The notes beneath the pieces are model-generated. The model searched no databases. It had not been told where the DNA came from and saw only the letters and a program-made list of their open reading frames with translations. 64,000 nt of DNA, taken from Pseudomonas fulva (GTDB lineage Bacteria > Pseudomonadota > Gammaproteobacteria > Pseudomonadales > Pseudomonadaceae). The position numbers and the translations under genes were made by a program. Location of the stretch: positions 5,208,001 through 5,272,000 of the forward strand of contig NZ_CP082928.1 in assembly GCF_023517795.1 (NCBI RefSeq), written 5' to 3'. Positions within the stretch are counted from its first letter, which is position 1. Every line of letters begins with the position of its first letter. Positions 1-8,816 of the stretch are shown here, one piece after another.

Positions 1-21
1 GGTCAGTGCAGAACGTTTCAT
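1..21 (-). CDS. Start of a gene running off the left edge (7 codons)
   Basis: An ATG on the minus strand lies 3 bases past the stop codon of the downstream-reading monooxygenase gene and opens a frame reading MKRSALT to the window edge. The MKR-type start could be the beginning of a signal peptide. The tight spacing suggests it belongs to the same operon as the monooxygenase and MmgE/PrpD genes. Too little is present to name a product. Confidence 0.4.
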
Positions 22-24
22 GGG

Positions 25-1374
25 TCATTCCTTCTCGGTTGCCAGTGGGGCAACGGCGGCAAAGTTTTCGTCGACAGGAGGCAGGCCGAGGTTTTCCCGC
101 AGCGTGCTGAATTGGTAATCGGTGCGGAACAGGCCGCGGCGCTGCAGCTCGGGAATCACCAGCTCGACGAACAGCTCCAGCTGGTCGGGCAGCACCGCCG
201 GCATGATGTTGAAACCATCGGCGCCGCCCTGCTCCAGCCAGTGCTGGAAGTCATCGGCGATATCCTCGGCGGTGCCGACCACAACGCGGTGACCGCGCGA
301 GCCGGCAGCCACCGCCGCCAGTTGGCGCAGGGTGAGGTTCTCGCGGGCGGCCAGCTCGGTAAGCAGCTTGACGCGGCTCTGGCTGCCTTCGGTGGCGGGG
401 ATTTCCGGCACCGGGCCGTCCAGCGGATAGGCGGTCATGTCCACGCCGAAACGCGCCGACAGCTGCTCGATGCCGTTGTCGATGTCCACCAGTTCGTTGA
501 GCTGGTTCCAGACTGCCTGGGCCTCTTCACGGGTACGGCCGACGATGGGCATCACACCGGGCAGGATCAGCAGGTGGTCGGGCTGGCGACCGGCGTCACG
601 CACGAACTGCTTCTGGCTCTGGTAGAAGGCCTGGCCCTCCTCCAGCGACGACGCTGCGGTGAACACCACTTCGGCGGTTTGCGCGGCCAACTGCTGGCCT
701 GCCGGCGACGAACCCGCCTCGATGATCACCGGGCGGCCCTGGGGTGAACGGGCGATGTTCAGCGGGCCTTGCACCTGGAAGTGCTTGCCCTTGTGGTTGG
801 CCGCATGGATCTTGCTTTCATCGGAGTAACGGCCGGTGTCCTTCTCGCGGACGATGGCGCCCTCTTCCCAGCCATCCCACAGCTTGAAGGCCACATCGAG
901 AAACTCCCGGGCCATTTCGTAGCGGTCGGCGTGGGACGGCAGGTCTTCACGGCTGAAGTTGCGCGCCGCGTCGAGGGAGAACGAGGTGACCACGTTCCAG
1001 GCGCCGCGGCCACGGCTGATGTGGTCCACCGAACAGAGCGCGCGCGCCAGGTGGAACGGCTCGTCGAAGGTGGTGGACGCGGTGGCGGCCAGGCCGATGT
1101 GTTGGGTCTGCACGGCCAGGGCCGAGAGCAGCGTCAGCGGTTCCAGGCGCGATAGGGTCGACGGCAAACGATGCACGCTGGTAGCCAGGGCGTCGCCGAC
1201 GAAGAACATGTCGAACTTGCCCTCTTCCGCCTTCCTGGCGATCCAGGTGAACCAGTCGATATCGGTGGGCGAGCCTTTCGCGCCCTCGGCACGCCAGCCG
1301 CCCACGTGGTGCCCCAGCGCCTGCACGAACAGGCCGAGGCGCAATTGACGGGGTGAAGCAGGTTGCACGGACAT
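25..1374 (-). CDS. NtaA/SnaA/DszA-type FMN-dependent monooxygenase (luciferase-like)
   Basis: A 449-residue protein of the bacterial luciferase-like fold, in the two-component subgroup that uses reduced FMN from a separate reductase (NtaA, SnaA, DszA, DmoA). The N-terminal strand LRLGLFVQALGHHVGGWR, the FDMFFVGD segment, the SRGRGAWNVVTSFS segment and the GSSPAGQQLAAQ phosphate-binding-type loop are characteristic of that subgroup. Members cleave C-S or C-N bonds in organosulfur compounds and aminopolycarboxylates; the substrate here cannot be read from the sequence. The ATG has a good upstream AAGGA. It starts 9 bases after the stop of the MmgE/PrpD gene, so the two are probably co-transcribed. 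Sulfur scavenging is a plausible role given the many sulfur genes farther along, but this is inference. Confidence 0.88.
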   Translation of the reverse strand: MSVQPASPRQLRLGLFVQALGHHVGGWRAEGAKGSPTDIDWFTWIARKAEEGKFDMFFVGDALATSVHRLPSTLSRLEPLTLLSALAVQTQHIGLAATASTTFDEPFHLARALCSVDHISRGRGAWNVVTSFSLDAARNFSREDLPSHADRYEMAREFLDVAFKLWDGWEEGAIVREKDTGRYSDESKIHAANHKGKHFQVQGPLNIARSPQGRPVIIEAGSSPAGQQLAAQTAEVVFTAASSLEEGQAFYQSQKQFVRDAGRQPDHLLILPGVMPIVGRTREEAQAVWNQLNELVDIDNGIEQLSARFGVDMTAYPLDGPVPEIPATEGSQSRVKLLTELAARENLTLRQLAAVAAGSRGHRVVVGTAEDIADDFQHWLEQGGADGFNIMPAVLPDQLELFVELVIPELQRRGLFRTDYQFSTLRENLGLPPVDENFAAVAPLATEKE

Positions 1375-1383
1375 AACGAATCC

Positions 1384-2694
1384 TTACTGACAGCTAATGA
1401 GTGAAGCCAGACGATGCAGCGCGGCATCGTCAGCGAGTTGCAGATCCGCGCTGATCGCGGCCAGCCGCGCCTCGGGCAGGGATCGAAGGTTGTTGCGCAG
1501 CTTGGCCAGCACATCGGTGGGCACGGCGGCGGTTTCCAGGCGCGTCACGCAGTGGCTGTGGGAGGTGCCATCGGCCATGAACAGGGTGACGCGGTGAAAG
1601 CGCCGGTCCGGATCCAGCTCATCGGCCGGCGCACTGGGGTCCGGTACCCGGCGTACCCGGGCGGCCAGCGCGGCGATCCGGATATCGACCGCTTCTTCGC
1701 CGTAACGCTCGAGGGAAATGGCGCCGTTGAGCAGCCCATCGGCGATCACGTATTCGAGGCTGAAGCGCGCCTGCACGCCATTGACCGGGGCAGTGATATT
1801 GGGTGCGGTGTCGGCGCCCGGCGGGAAGCTCACCTCGATATGCTGCACGGCGTCCAGGTCGGCACCCAGCCGCTCGCGCAGCACGAAGGCCGCTTCCGCG
1901 GCGCTATGGGTACCGCCGCAGGTTGGGTAACGCTTGAATTCCAGGCCGGGCGAGATGATTCGCCAGGGTGCGCCCCACCCGGCCAGCAGATCATCAGGGC
2001 GTTCGACGCCGTAACCCACGGCGGCCAGGAATGCCTCCAGCACGCCGTGGCGTTGCGCGGCGAAACCGGCGCGGGCCAATTCGACGCTGTTGACCGCACC
2101 CCGTGCGGCCAGGCCGGCATGCAGGGCCTTGGCCGCGGAGCCGAACTGGGCGCGCAGGCCCGAAGCCTGGGTGGCGGCCAGGCCAAGGGCGACTTCGCTT
2201 TGTTCCTTCGTCAGGCGCAGCAACCGGCACGCGGCGCCGGTGGCCGCGATCACACCCAGCGTCGCGGTGCTGTGCAGCCCGGCGGCGTAATGGCGCGTGC
2301 CGATGGCCTTGCCCAGGCGCCCCGCCAGCTCGACGCCGACGATATAGGCGTCGAGAAACGCCTCGACCGCCATCGGCGGCTGGTCTTCGAGCAAGGTCAG
2401 CAGCGTCGACAGCACCACGGTGGTCGGGTGGCCGCGAAAGGTCGCATGGTAGTCGTCGAAATCCAGGGCATGGCTCATGTAGCCGAGCTGCAACGCGTGA
2501 TTTCCCATGCTGCGCGTAGCAGGAAACACCCCACGTAGCGGCGCCAGTCCCGAGTCCCGCACCAGGCCGAGTTGCACCGGCAGCAGGCAGGCGAAATAGT
2601 CGATCAGGCCGTCGCGGGCACGCTGACGCTCGTCAGGCCCCGGCTGGCTGTCGAAAAGCGTTGTGGCCAACTGGCCGCTGAGGGATGCGTTCAA
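1384..2694 (-). CDS. MmgE/PrpD family protein
   Basis: A 436-residue member of the MmgE/PrpD family (2-methylcitrate dehydratase, cis-aconitate decarboxylase and many uncharacterised relatives). The family-typical segment YMSHALDFDDYHATFRGHPT lies near residue 95 and the KRYPTCGGTHSA segment is in the second half. Family members dehydrate or decarboxylate hydroxy-acids; in operons with a flavin monooxygenase they are often part of a catabolic route for an imported compound. The start codon is TTG (complement of 2692-2694), preceded by AAAGG at proper spacing; no ATG of comparable quality is available near the conserved N-terminus. The substrate is unknown. Confidence 0.85.
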   Translation of the reverse strand: MNASLSGQLATTLFDSQPGPDERQRARDGLIDYFACLLPVQLGLVRDSGLAPLRGVFPATRSMGNHALQLGYMSHALDFDDYHATFRGHPTTVVLSTLLTLLEDQPPMAVEAFLDAYIVGVELAGRLGKAIGTRHYAAGLHSTATLGVIAATGAACRLLRLTKEQSEVALGLAATQASGLRAQFGSAAKALHAGLAARGAVNSVELARAGFAAQRHGVLEAFLAAVGYGVERPDDLLAGWGAPWRIISPGLEFKRYPTCGGTHSAAEAAFVLRERLGADLDAVQHIEVSFPPGADTAPNITAPVNGVQARFSLEYVIADGLLNGAISLERYGEEAVDIRIAALAARVRRVPDPSAPADELDPDRRFHRVTLFMADGTSHSHCVTRLETAAVPTDVLAKLRNNLRSLPEARLAAISADLQLADDAALHRLASLISCQ

Positions 2695-2838
2695 AAGACA
2701 CCTTTAAAGTAAGGCTTTGACCTGTATCAAAAAATTGCGTAATCGAGCATTTTCCTTGTCACCCAAAGCGGCTGCAAATATGAAAAAGGTCTTTGCTTAT
2801 TTCCAAAGGAAATAACGCTTCTGGTCGTCAGCATGGCT
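2695..2838 (-). promoter_or_regulatory. Promoter region of the MmgE/PrpD-monooxygenase operon with perfect palindrome
   Basis: This AT-rich gap contains a perfect inverted repeat, TTATTTCC-AAA-GGAAATAA, at 2797-2815, about 100 bases upstream of the TTG start of the MmgE/PrpD gene. It has no T-run, so it is unlikely to be the terminator of the xth gene that ends at 2839. A regulator binding site, for example for a LysR-type protein such as CysB, is the simplest reading, but the regulator is not identified. Confidence 0.45.
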
Positions 2839-3639
2839 TCATCTGCCTCGCCGTTTGCGGCTGCTCAGCTGGATCCAGGTTGGCGCGTGGTCACTGGGGT
2901 GCTCCTCGCCACGCACCCAGGTGTCTACGCCCGCCGCCTGGAGGTAGGGCGCCAGTGCCGGGTTGAGCAGCAGGTGGTCGATCCGCAGCCCGGAGTTGCT
3001 CTGCCAGTGGCGACGGAAGTAATCCCAGAAGGTGAACAACTGCTCATCCGGGTGCAGGGTGCGCAACGCGTCCACCCAGCCCTGGTCCAGCAAGCGCCGG
3101 AAGCACTCACGGCTTTCCGGCTGCAGCAAGGCATCCTTCAGCCAGGAACGGGTGTTGTAGATGTCGAAGTCGGTCGGCACCACGTTGAAATCGCCGGCCA
3201 GCACCACCGGGTGCTCGCTGGCCTGCAGGCTGCGTGCATGCTCGATCAGGTGCTCGAACCACCTGAGCTTGTAATCGAACTTCGGGCCGGGCTGCGGGTT
3301 GCCGTTGGGCAGGTACAGGCAGGCCACCACCACGCCAAGTACCGCCGCCTCGATATAGCGCGCCTGGCTGTCCCATTCCGCACCGGGCAGGCCACGGCGA
3401 ATCTCCAGTGGCTGGGTATCGCGGCCGAGAATCGCCACGCCGTTCCACGACGTCTGCCCCTGATACACCACGCCGTAGCCGGCCGCTTCGATGTCCCGGG
3501 CCGGGAACGACTTGTCCGGCGTCTTCAGTTCCTGCAGGCACACCACGTCCGGCTGCTCACGCTCCAGCCAGCTCAGCAGGTTGGGCAGTCGGGCGTTGAT
3601 GCCATTGATATTGAAGGTGGCGATGCGCAGGCGCTTCAT
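2839..3639 (-). CDS. xthA: Exodeoxyribonuclease III
   Basis: A 266-residue exonuclease/endonuclease/phosphatase-fold protein. It begins with the family strand KRLRIATFNINGINAR, has LQELKTPD with the metal-binding Glu, the active-site GDFNVVPTD (Asp and Asn), and ends with RIDHLLLNP and the catalytic His in HPSDHAPTW. Exonuclease III cleaves DNA 5' of abasic sites and removes 3' blocking groups during base excision repair. The length agrees with the E. coli XthA family. The gene stands alone, transcribed toward the MmgE/PrpD gene. Confidence 0.95.
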   Translation of the reverse strand: MKRLRIATFNINGINARLPNLLSWLEREQPDVVCLQELKTPDKSFPARDIEAAGYGVVYQGQTSWNGVAILGRDTQPLEIRRGLPGAEWDSQARYIEAAVLGVVVACLYLPNGNPQPGPKFDYKLRWFEHLIEHARSLQASEHPVVLAGDFNVVPTDFDIYNTRSWLKDALLQPESRECFRRLLDQGWVDALRTLHPDEQLFTFWDYFRRHWQSNSGLRIDHLLLNPALAPYLQAAGVDTWVRGEEHPSDHAPTWIQLSSRKRRGR

Positions 3640-3946
3640 CGGCGGCTCCCAGGGTGATCATCGTAGGCTTGTGACCTGCGCGACCGGCAGCCGGTGCAAT
3701 TTATGTATTGGCCGGTCGAGGCTATTCGCCGACCGCCATTACCACGCCCCGCCGGATAGCGGCGTAATAGGAGCCTGGTGTTTGCCCTCAAGGAAAATGG
3801 CACGCGCATGATGGCCGAACGCGAGACCAACGCGGAACATGCCGGTTCCGTCGTGGTGACGTATTCGGACATCTCACCATAGCTCTGGCTGAAGCCGTCT
3901 CGGCGAGCCAGAAGGCCGGATCGGTCAGCTGAACTTCGTAAGATGC
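3640..3946. other. Intergenic region, 307 bases, with one possible micro-ORF
   Basis: The space between the histidine kinase gene end and the xthA start holds no clear gene. It contains the xthA promoter side and a 34-codon frame on the plus strand described separately. No terminator with a clear T-run was seen for the kinase gene. Confidence 0.5.
3778..3882 (+). CDS. Possible micro-ORF, 34 codons
   Basis: A GTG at 3778 is preceded by AGGAG with a 4-base gap and opens a frame VFALKENGTRMMAERET... ending YSDISP at TAG 3880-3882. The composition is hydrophilic and protein-like, but no family is recognised. It could be a remnant or chance. Only the ribosome-site match and the amino-acid composition support it. 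Confidence 0.22.
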   Translation: MFALKENGTRMMAERETNAEHAGSVVVTYSDISP

Positions 3947-5293
3947 TCAGGCGAACGGCAGTTCGACCCGCACCTCCAGGCCGCCGCGGGGGCGATTGCG
4001 CAAGGTCAGGCTGCCGCCGTGTTCCAGCACGATGGCCCGGGCGGCGCAAAGTCCCAGGCCAACGCCGCCGGTGTGCTTGTTGCGCGAGCCCTCGATACGG
4101 AAGAAGGGTTTGAAGACCTCCTCCTGATACGCCGGGTCGATGCCCGGCCCGCGGTCCAGCACGCGGATGTGCACACCCTCTGCGCGCTGTTCCAGGGTGA
4201 TGGCCGGCTCGCGGCCATACTTGATGGCGTTGTCGAGCAGGTTGCCGAGCGCGCGCTTGATACCGATCGGCCGGCCGACATAGACCAGCCGCCCGGGAGT
4301 CCTCAGCTGCACCTCGACGCCGGCATCCCGGTAGTCGTCGACCAGGGTGTGCAGCAACCCGGCGAGATCGAAGGCGGTCGCCGGTTCCAGGCGGGCGTCA
4401 TCGCGGAAGAACTCCAGGGCACTGTTGATCATCGCCTGCATCTCGTCCACATCGCGAAACAGCTTGGCCTGTTGCTCCGGGTCGTCGATGAATTCGCCGC
4501 GCAAGCGCATGCGCGTCAGCGGCGTGCGCAGGTCGTGGGAAATCGCCGCGAGCATCTGCGTGCGGTCGTGGATGAAGTGCTGCAACTGCGCCTGCATGGC
4601 GTTGAAGGCGACGATGGCCTGGCGGATTTCCCGGGGCCCCTCGACGGCGATGGGCGGCGCGCGAAAATCACTGCCGAAGCGCCGGGCGCCGCGGGCGAAG
4701 CGCTCCAGGGGAGTGGCCAGGTGACGTGTGGCGATCAGCGCCACGGCAATGGTCGACAGCAGCACCAGGGCAATGACGATCAGGTTGCGCGGCAATGGAT
4801 CGAGGCCCCAGTTGCGGGTGAATGCCGAGAACTTCAGCCATGAGCCATCGCGCAGTTCGACCAATAGGGCATAGCCTGCCCGTGGGTCGTTGGCCGGCCA
4901 CTCATCGGGCTCGAACCCCAGGACCCTGGCGTTGGGATTGCCCAGCTGGCTGCGCAGAAATTCTTCGCCGGCGCGAAAATCCGCATCGTCGTCCGGCGCC
5001 GGCACCTCGGCTTCCTCGAAGCGGCGCAGCCAGGTGGTGCTGTATATCTCGTTGCTGGCCGACCTGGCGATGGCCGGGCGCTGCTCGAGCGGCGCAGCAT
5101 CGATGATCCGGCTGATGCTGGCCAGGCTCTCCAGCAGGCCGGTCTGCAGCAGCGGTGGCCGTGCCCATACGCCCGCCAGTTGGCTGAGTGCCCAGGTCAG
5201 CAGCAGCGCGGTCAGCATGGCGGCCATGGTGGTCAGGGCGATCCAGCGCGCCACCGTATCGCTGGGGCAGTCGAGCCATCGTAGCGGTTTCAT
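3947..5293 (-). CDS. Sensor histidine kinase (EnvZ-like)
   Basis: A 448-residue inner-membrane kinase. A first membrane segment lies near residues 17-38, a periplasmic domain of about 130 residues follows, then a second membrane segment near 170-190 and a HAMP linker (LATPLERFARGARRFG). The phosphoacceptor is His253 in LAAISHDLRTPLTRMR, the N box is GNLLDNAIKYGR and the G boxes are DRGPGIDP and GGVGLGLCAARAIV. It should autophosphorylate and pass phosphate to the response regulator encoded just upstream, whose stop overlaps this start (ATGA). The signal is unknown; the divergent mlaA neighbour hints at an envelope link, but this is only context. Confidence 0.93.
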   Translation of the reverse strand: MKPLRWLDCPSDTVARWIALTTMAAMLTALLLTWALSQLAGVWARPPLLQTGLLESLASISRIIDAAPLEQRPAIARSASNEIYSTTWLRRFEEAEVPAPDDDADFRAGEEFLRSQLGNPNARVLGFEPDEWPANDPRAGYALLVELRDGSWLKFSAFTRNWGLDPLPRNLIVIALVLLSTIAVALIATRHLATPLERFARGARRFGSDFRAPPIAVEGPREIRQAIVAFNAMQAQLQHFIHDRTQMLAAISHDLRTPLTRMRLRGEFIDDPEQQAKLFRDVDEMQAMINSALEFFRDDARLEPATAFDLAGLLHTLVDDYRDAGVEVQLRTPGRLVYVGRPIGIKRALGNLLDNAIKYGREPAITLEQRAEGVHIRVLDRGPGIDPAYQEEVFKPFFRIEGSRNKHTGGVGLGLCAARAIVLEHGGSLTLRNRPRGGLEVRVELPFA

Positions 5294-6003
5294 CGTTTCA
5301 CCAGCACGCTGGGGGTGAACAGGTAGCCGCTGTTGCGCACCGTACGGATCATCGGCAGTGCGCCGACATCGCCTTCCAGCTTGCGGCGCAGGCGGCTGAC
5401 CTGCACATCGATGCTGCGATCGAAGGCGTCGTGGGCGTCGCCGCGGGTCATGTCCAGCAGTTGCTGGCGACTGAGCACCCGGCGCGGGTGCTCGGCGAAC
5501 ACCAGCAGCAGCTCGAATTCGCCAGCGGACAGCGGAATCATCACCTGGTCCGGCGAGCGCAGTTCGCGGCGCGTGACGTCCAGCTGCCAGCCGGCGAATT
5601 CCAGGGTCGGTCGCGGCTTGTCGTTGAGTACGCTTCTGACTTCGCCGGTCCGGCGCAGCACCGCGCGCACCCTGGCCAGCAGCTCACGGGCGTCGAAGGG
5701 CTTGCTGAGGTAGTCATCGGCGCCAAGCTCCAGGCCCACCACGCGGTCGCTGAGTTCGCCCATGGCGGTGAGCATGATCACCGCAACCGAGTGTTCGCTG
5801 CGCAGGCGCTGACAAAGCACCAGGCCGCTCTCCCCCGGCAGCATCACGTCGAGGATCACCAGGTCGGGCTGCTGGCGCTGCATCGCCTGCCACAGGCTGG
5901 TGCCATCGCTGGCCACGTCGACGCGGTAGCCGTGCAGCTCGAGGAATTTCTTCAGGAGGTCGAGGACGTCGAGGTCATCGTCCACCAGCAATAGGTGGTT
6001 CAC
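5290..6003 (-). CDS. OmpR-family response regulator
   Basis: A receiver domain with acidic pocket VDDD and phosphoacceptor Asp52 in LVILDVMLPG, Thr and Lys switch residues (MLTAMG, LSKPF), followed by a winged-helix DNA-binding domain (LSAGEFELLLVFAEHP, VLSRQQLLDMTRG, DRSIDVQVSRLRRKL, IRTVRNSGYLF). I place the start at a GTG (complement 6001-6003), giving 237 residues and the usual MNHLLLVDDD-type beginning; an ATG at 6048 would add 15 residues that do not look like the family. The gene overlaps the kinase gene by 4 bases, so the two form an operon, divergent from mlaA. Confidence 0.92.
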   Translation of the reverse strand: MNHLLLVDDDLDVLDLLKKFLELHGYRVDVASDGTSLWQAMQRQQPDLVILDVMLPGESGLVLCQRLRSEHSVAVIMLTAMGELSDRVVGLELGADDYLSKPFDARELLARVRAVLRRTGEVRSVLNDKPRPTLEFAGWQLDVTRRELRSPDQVMIPLSAGEFELLLVFAEHPRRVLSRQQLLDMTRGDAHDAFDRSIDVQVSRLRRKLEGDVGALPMIRTVRNSGYLFTPSVLVKR

Positions 6004-6167
6004 GCGGGGCTCGCTGCAGGCAGTTGTGGAGCGGCTATCTAAAACCATTGGCGCAGGCGCGTCATATATTTCAATTCGGCAATAAAGCGGCGATTTCGCA
6101 ACAAGGCGGACATCCTCCGGCAAAACCTGCCAGGCAGCATCGGCGCAGTTTCCATCGAGGATCATCC

Positions 6168-6941
6168 ATGCCGACTCCCGCTTTCGCTCGTCACTTCGCC
6201 CGTACCCTGTCGCTGGCTGCTGCCGTGAGCCTGGCCGCAGGCTGCGCTAGCCCCACGCCCTCTTCCAGCCAGCTTTGCCAGGGCACCCTGGCCGCGCCCC
6301 ATGACCCGGCCGAGCCGCTCAACCGTGGCATCTTCGCGTTCAACCGCGGCGTCGACGACTACCTGCTGGCCCCGGTGGCCCGCGGCTATCGGCACCTGCC
6401 CGGCTTCGTGCAGGGCGGCGTGCACAACTTCGTCGCCAACTTCGGCGAGCCCAAGGTGTTCATCAACGATCTGCTGCAGGGCAATGGCCGGCGCTCGCTG
6501 ACCACGGCCGGCCGCTTCGCGCTCAATACCACGGTGGGTGTCGTCGGCCTGATCGACGTGTCCGGACGGCTGGACATCGAACGCCACGAGGCGGACTTCG
6601 GCCAGACCTTCGGCGTGTGGAACATCGCCAACGGCCCGATCGTCGAGCTGCCGCTGCTCGGCACCGGCAACCTGCGCGACGCCGGCGGCAAGGTGTTGAG
6701 CTTCCTGGTCTCGCCGTTCGGCAGCAACAGCGACACCCTGGAGACCCTGGGCACGGTGGATACCGTCGGCGGCATCGTCGATGGCCGCGCCGAGGCGTTG
6801 CCGCTGACCGACGAGCTGAGAAAGCAGCCTGATTACTACCTGGCCCTGCGCGATGCGGTGGCCGAGCGGCGGGCGCATTTCGTTGCCGAGGGCAAGCTTG
6901 GAATACAACCGGACCTTTGCGGAGCGATCGATGAGCGCTGA
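6168..6941 (+). CDS. mlaA: MlaA (VacJ) family outer-membrane lipoprotein
   Basis: A 257-residue lipoprotein with signal peptide ending in the lipobox LAAGC (Cys about residue 25). The family core is clear: DPAEPLNRGIFAFNRGVDDYLLAPVARGYR, NFGEPKVFINDLLQG, RFALNTTVGVVGLIDV and DFGQTFGVW, with DYYLALRDAVAERR near the end. MlaA extracts misplaced phospholipids from the outer leaflet of the outer membrane and hands them to MlaC for return to the inner membrane. The ATG at 6168 has GAGG upstream. The gene overlaps the next small gene by 11 bases. It is divergent from the two-component operon. Confidence 0.93.
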   Translation: MPTPAFARHFARTLSLAAAVSLAAGCASPTPSSSQLCQGTLAAPHDPAEPLNRGIFAFNRGVDDYLLAPVARGYRHLPGFVQGGVHNFVANFGEPKVFINDLLQGNGRRSLTTAGRFALNTTVGVVGLIDVSGRLDIERHEADFGQTFGVWNIANGPIVELPLLGTGNLRDAGGKVLSFLVSPFGSNSDTLETLGTVDTVGGIVDGRAEALPLTDELRKQPDYYLALRDAVAERRAHFVAEGKLGIQPDLCGAIDER

Positions 6942-7218
6942 AGGCGTACTGGTATTACACCGGCGAATCAGAACCCCGGATATGACCACCCTGCATTGCC
7001 GCGAACTGCAACTGCGCCTCGACGCCGATGGCCGCCACCTGGTGCTCAGCCGCTATACCGAGCTGTATGGCGAGGACCAATCCATCTGGGGTGCCACGCG
7101 GGATCACAAGGTGTCGCTGGTCAGCCTGCTGCGCTGGATGGTCAGCCAGCAGAATGGAGCCAGGATCGCGCCGGGAGACAGACCCGGTGACGGCCACCCG
7201 ACCGCGCAACGGCGGTAA
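6931..7218 (+). CDS. Small conserved hypothetical protein
   Basis: A 95-residue protein translationally coupled to mlaA: its ATG lies inside the last codons of mlaA with GGAG upstream. From residue 18 the sequence looks conserved and cytosolic (MTTLHCRELQLRLDADGRHL then LSRYTELYGEDQSIWGATRDH and LVSLLRWMV); an internal ATG at 6982 is the alternative start. No catalytic motif is visible and no function can be assigned. Proteins of this look occur in other Pseudomonas genomes, as far as I recall. Confidence 0.6.
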   Translation: MSAEGVLVLHRRIRTPDMTTLHCRELQLRLDADGRHLVLSRYTELYGEDQSIWGATRDHKVSLVSLLRWMVSQQNGARIAPGDRPGDGHPTAQRR

Positions 7219-7246
7219 GCATCAGCAACGGCTCCGCTCCTCGGCG

Positions 7247-8017
7247 TTATCGCGGGGCCTTGGGGCGGATCAGCGGGCAGGTCGAGCAGTACTCCACCGG
7301 GTCGCTGGCCTGGTAGTAGAAGCAGCAGGTGCGGCGGAAACGCACCGCCCGGGCGCCGTCGTCGAGCAGGGTCAGCGGCCGGTTGAAGTGCTGCAGCGGG
7401 TTGTAGTCGAGGCCGAACAGGCTGCCGGGCGCCTGTTCGGTCAGCCAGCGAAAGTCCTCGGCGCAGCGCTGGCGCATCGCCGTGCATTCGAGCTTGGCCA
7501 GGCGCCGCTCGTACAGCGAGTAGACCCGCACCGCGGTGTTTTCCCAGAGGATGCGCCGCGACACGCCCGTGAGCTGATGAAAGCGCTCCCATAGCGGCTG
7601 CAGCAAGCCGGCGAACAGCTGACCAGCCACCGCCTCGCGCCAGGCCTCGCGTGCGCCGGGTTCAGGCCGGCTCACGGCCAGGCTGCGCAGCGGCAGCGAC
7701 GAGGTCCACAGGCAGTCGTCGTGGCCGTACTCGATAAAGGTGTTGTCCAGCGACAGTTCCAGCCCCTTGTCATAGGCCGACATGGCATACAGGCAGGCGC
7801 CGGTGAGCAGGAACGACTGGCGCTTGCCCAGCAGCGAGGCGGTGATACGCCGCGATGGCGAGAGAATCACCGGGCCGAGCCTGTCCAGCAGCGCCGTGCA
7901 GGTGTCTGCGTCGAGCAGCTCGGCAGCCGGCAGGCTGCGCTCAGTATCCCGCTCGCATTCGCGGCGCAGCCGTAGCGCGCCGCAGAGGCTGGCCCATTCG
8001 GCGTCGCTGAAGCTCAT
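7247..8017 (-). CDS. FhuF-type ferric-siderophore reductase
   Basis: A 256-residue protein whose C-terminus carries Cys231-Cys232, 11 residues, Cys244, two residues, Cys247, the unusual cysteine arrangement that binds the [2Fe-2S] cluster in FhuF. FhuF-type reductases release iron from imported ferric siderophores in the cytoplasm by reduction. The middle region ([30 protein letters not shown]) also matches the FhuF/IucA-type reductase look. Its ATG overlaps the stop of the ATPase gene (ATGA), placing it last in the eight-gene siderophore uptake operon. Confidence 0.88.
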   Translation of the reverse strand: MSFSDAEWASLCGALRLRRECERDTERSLPAAELLDADTCTALLDRLGPVILSPSRRITASLLGKRQSFLLTGACLYAMSAYDKGLELSLDNTFIEYGHDDCLWTSSLPLRSLAVSRPEPGAREAWREAVAGQLFAGLLQPLWERFHQLTGVSRRILWENTAVRVYSLYERRLAKLECTAMRQRCAEDFRWLTEQAPGSLFGLDYNPLQHFNRPLTLLDDGARAVRFRRTCCFYYQASDPVEYCSTCPLIRPKAPR

Positions 8018-8805
8018 CGCGGAATGTCCCGGCCGAAGGGAATGCATAGCGGTGTATGGAAGAACGGGTCGGGGATGATCCGGCAATCCAGGTCGAACAC
8101 CGTCTTGACCAGCTCTTCGCTGAGGATGTCCGCCGGCTTGCCCTGGGCGTAGGCGGTGCGCTGGTGCACGGCGACCATATGGTCGGCGTAGCGACAGGCC
8201 AGGTTGAGGTCGTGCAGCACCATGACGATGGTCTTGCCCTCCTGGCGATTGAGCTCGCGCAGCAGGTCCAGCACCTCGATCTGGTGGGCCAGGTCGAGAA
8301 AGGTGGTGGGCTCGTCGAGCAGCACCAACTCGGTTTCCTGGGCCAGAGTCATGGCGATCCAGGCGCGCTGCCGCTGACCGCCGGACAGCGCATCGACCGG
8401 CCGTTCGGCCAGCTCGTCGAGGCCGGTGCGGGTCAGTGCGCGGGCCACCACGGCTTCGTCCTCGGCCGACCACTGCTGCATCCAGCTCTGGTACGGGTAG
8501 CGCCCCAGGGCGACCAGCTGACGCACGCTGATGCCCTCGGGCGCTACCGGCATCTGCGGCAAGATCGCCAGCTCCCGCGCCACGGCGGCGGTCGGTTTGC
8601 GCTGGATGTCGGCGCCGTTGAGGATCACCGTGCCGGCCTGCGGCTTGAGCAGCCGGGCGAAGGATTTCAGCAGCGTGCTCTTGCCGCAGCCGTTGCTGCC
8701 GATCAGCACCGTCACCTGGCCGCGCGGCAGTGCCAGGTCGAGGTTGTCGATGATCGGCTGGCGCTGGTAGGCAAGAGTCAGGTTGCGGCTGGCGATGGCG
8801 GTCAT
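8014..8805 (-). CDS. Iron-siderophore ABC transporter ATPase (FecE/FhuC type)
   Basis: A 263-residue ABC ATPase: Walker [10 protein letters not shown] near residue 38, Q-loop [11 protein letters not shown], signature [12 protein letters not shown], Walker [13 protein letters not shown] and switch His in [13 protein letters not shown]. These segments match the FecE/FhuC/BtuD-like class that drives siderophore import. It should sit on the cytoplasmic face of the two FecCD-type permeases encoded upstream. The ATG start at 8805 lies 11 bases after the preceding permease stop. A longer open frame extends upstream but only reads the permease gene in another frame. Confidence 0.95.
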   Translation of the reverse strand: MTAIASRNLTLAYQRQPIIDNLDLALPRGQVTVLIGSNGCGKSTLLKSFARLLKPQAGTVILNGADIQRKPTAAVARELAILPQMPVAPEGISVRQLVALGRYPYQSWMQQWSAEDEAVVARALTRTGLDELAERPVDALSGGQRQRAWIAMTLAQETELVLLDEPTTFLDLAHQIEVLDLLRELNRQEGKTIVMVLHDLNLACRYADHMVAVHQRTAYAQGKPADILSEELVKTVFDLDCRIIPDPFFHTPLCIPFGRDIPR

Positions 8806-8816
8806 TTCAGGAGTCC

